Assembly: GCA_009838845.1 (NCBI GenBank)
Contig: VXRD01000120.1
Span: forward strand, 1 to 64,000
Length of the DNA stretch: 64,000 nt
Direction: 5' to 3'
Source: Gemmatimonadota bacterium
GTDB taxonomy: Bacteria; Latescibacterota; UBA2968
The position numbers and the translations under genes were made by a program. This document shows positions 63,617 through 64,000 of the stretch, in pieces (positions within the stretch are counted from its first letter, which is position 1; every line of letters starts with the position of its first letter). The notes under the pieces were generated by a model. That model saw nothing but the letters and a program-made list of their open reading frames with translations, searched no databases and was not told the origin of the DNA.

Positions 63617-64000
63617 ATGTTCAAAGTCCTCTACTCGACCATTTATCTACTCATCATCAGTTTTGCAAGCACGGGATTCGCGCAAAACCGCGACCTCCAC
63701 GACGTCATCAACCGGTTGAAAGCAGATCTGGCTACCGCGTCTGATTCGTCGGCGAACTACGCGCGCCTGGGCCTGCTCTATTTGCGCCTTGAAGAAGCCG
63801 ACAGCGCCGAAGCAGCCTTTCAAAATGCACTCGCCTTGCGCCCCAATCTCGCCATTGCCCACACGGGCCTGGGTCGCGTGTACCAAAATCTACGAAACAA
63901 ACCCAACCGCGCGCTGTCGCACTATGAAAAAGCGGTCGCCATCGACACCACAGACGCCGACGCCCACGACCGCCTCATCAAAACCCTGCTCGCCCTTGAA
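63617..64000 (+). CDS. TPR-repeat exported protein (5' part)
   Basis: The frame runs from the ATG at 63617 to the end of the window, at least 128 residues. The signal peptide is LYSTIYLLIISFASTGFAQ. TPR-like repeats follow: SANYARLGLLYLRLEEADSA EAAFQNALALRP and AHTGLGRVYQNL then ALSHYEKAVAID. AAGGA lies six to seven bases before the start. Likely a periplasmic or secreted scaffold protein; the remaining length is outside the window. Divergent from the EIIA gene, with a 247-base gap between. Confidence 0.8.
   Translation, partial: MFKVLYSTIYLLIISFASTGFAQNRDLHDVINRLKADLATASDSSANYARLGLLYLRLEEADSAEAAFQNALALRPNLAIAHTGLGRVYQNLRNKPNRALSHYEKAVAIDTTDADAHDRLIKTLLALE

Overview
The window reads as one continuous stretch of a Gram-negative-type bacterial chromosome, densely packed, with most genes on the minus strand in long overlapping operons. 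Evidence for an outer membrane and periplasm is a MltF-like murein transglycosylase, several lipoboxes, a Tat-type DUF1501 protein and secreted proteins. The mix of a DUF1800/DUF1501 pair, dockerin-like C-terminal tails, a GroES-like protein without GroEL, sugar-acid dehydrogenases and a TopA with C-terminal repeats instead of zinc fingers suggests an uncultivated phylum of the Latescibacterota/Poribacteria kind. That placement is inference only; there is no rRNA or tRNA in the window to confirm it.

Layout. 1-351: end of a nucleotidyltransferase-like gene. 360-6608: a thiamine locus. The minus-strand operon thiO-thiS-thiG-tenI-thiD-thiE and the plus-strand thiC diverge from a 0.4 kb region that holds two TPP riboswitches, each followed by an intrinsic terminator. 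6691-10423: a transglycosylase with two solute-binding domains, two STAS proteins and a CinA/PncC protein. 10439-27781: a long minus-strand housekeeping run. In transcription order it is holB, metG, [GNAT, HicB, HicA, small YgiT-like protein], tatD, rsmA, ilvE, proC, hisH, hisF, proB, ftsB-like, recO, a cyclic-nucleotide-binding protein, an AI-2E-family permease, valS and a Gfo/Idh/MocA oxidoreductase. The holB-metG-tatD-rsmA core looks like a conserved cluster interrupted by a toxin-antitoxin cassette. A 31-codon ORF with its own promoter and a hairpin lies upstream of holB.

28143-33102: GroES-like protein, FGE-like secreted protein, HU, and an oxidoreductase set (zinc alcohol dehydrogenase, KduD-like SDR, aldo/keto reductase) probably for sugar or sugar-acid use. 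33264-43210 (plus strand): DnaQ-DinG exonuclease/helicase overlapping a short RelA/SpoT protein, a small lipoprotein, the DUF1800 and DUF1501 pair, and an RNase II-like protein whose catalytic aspartates appear lost. 43207-45554 (minus): UbiX and UbiA family enzymes of quinone synthesis and an NHL-repeat protein. 45677-50311 (minus): an envelope operon of an Ig-like lipoprotein, a pilin-like protein and a secreted matrixin-type metalloprotease with a beta-propeller and a dockerin-like tail.

50280-58167 is the accessory part: a small antitoxin-like protein, a XerC/D recombinase, then a minus-strand array running AlbA_2/Schlafen regulator, Fe-S HhH-GPD glycosylase, SF1 helicase with an unusual N-terminal domain, a DUF2290-like protein, a Phd/YefM antitoxin, a DUF2513-like protein, a secreted unknown and a HigA-type antitoxin. 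This looks like a laterally acquired, possibly defence-related island, and the helicase/DUF2290-like pair is the best candidate for an uncharacterised system. 58243-64000 returns to core genes: topA, a BatA-like VWA protein, a PtsN-like EIIA and the start of a TPR protein. Intergenic regions carry short tandem repeats, including two copies of an octamer-based hairpin element next to ilvE and the KduD-like gene. I see no CRISPR array, transposase, rRNA or tRNA.
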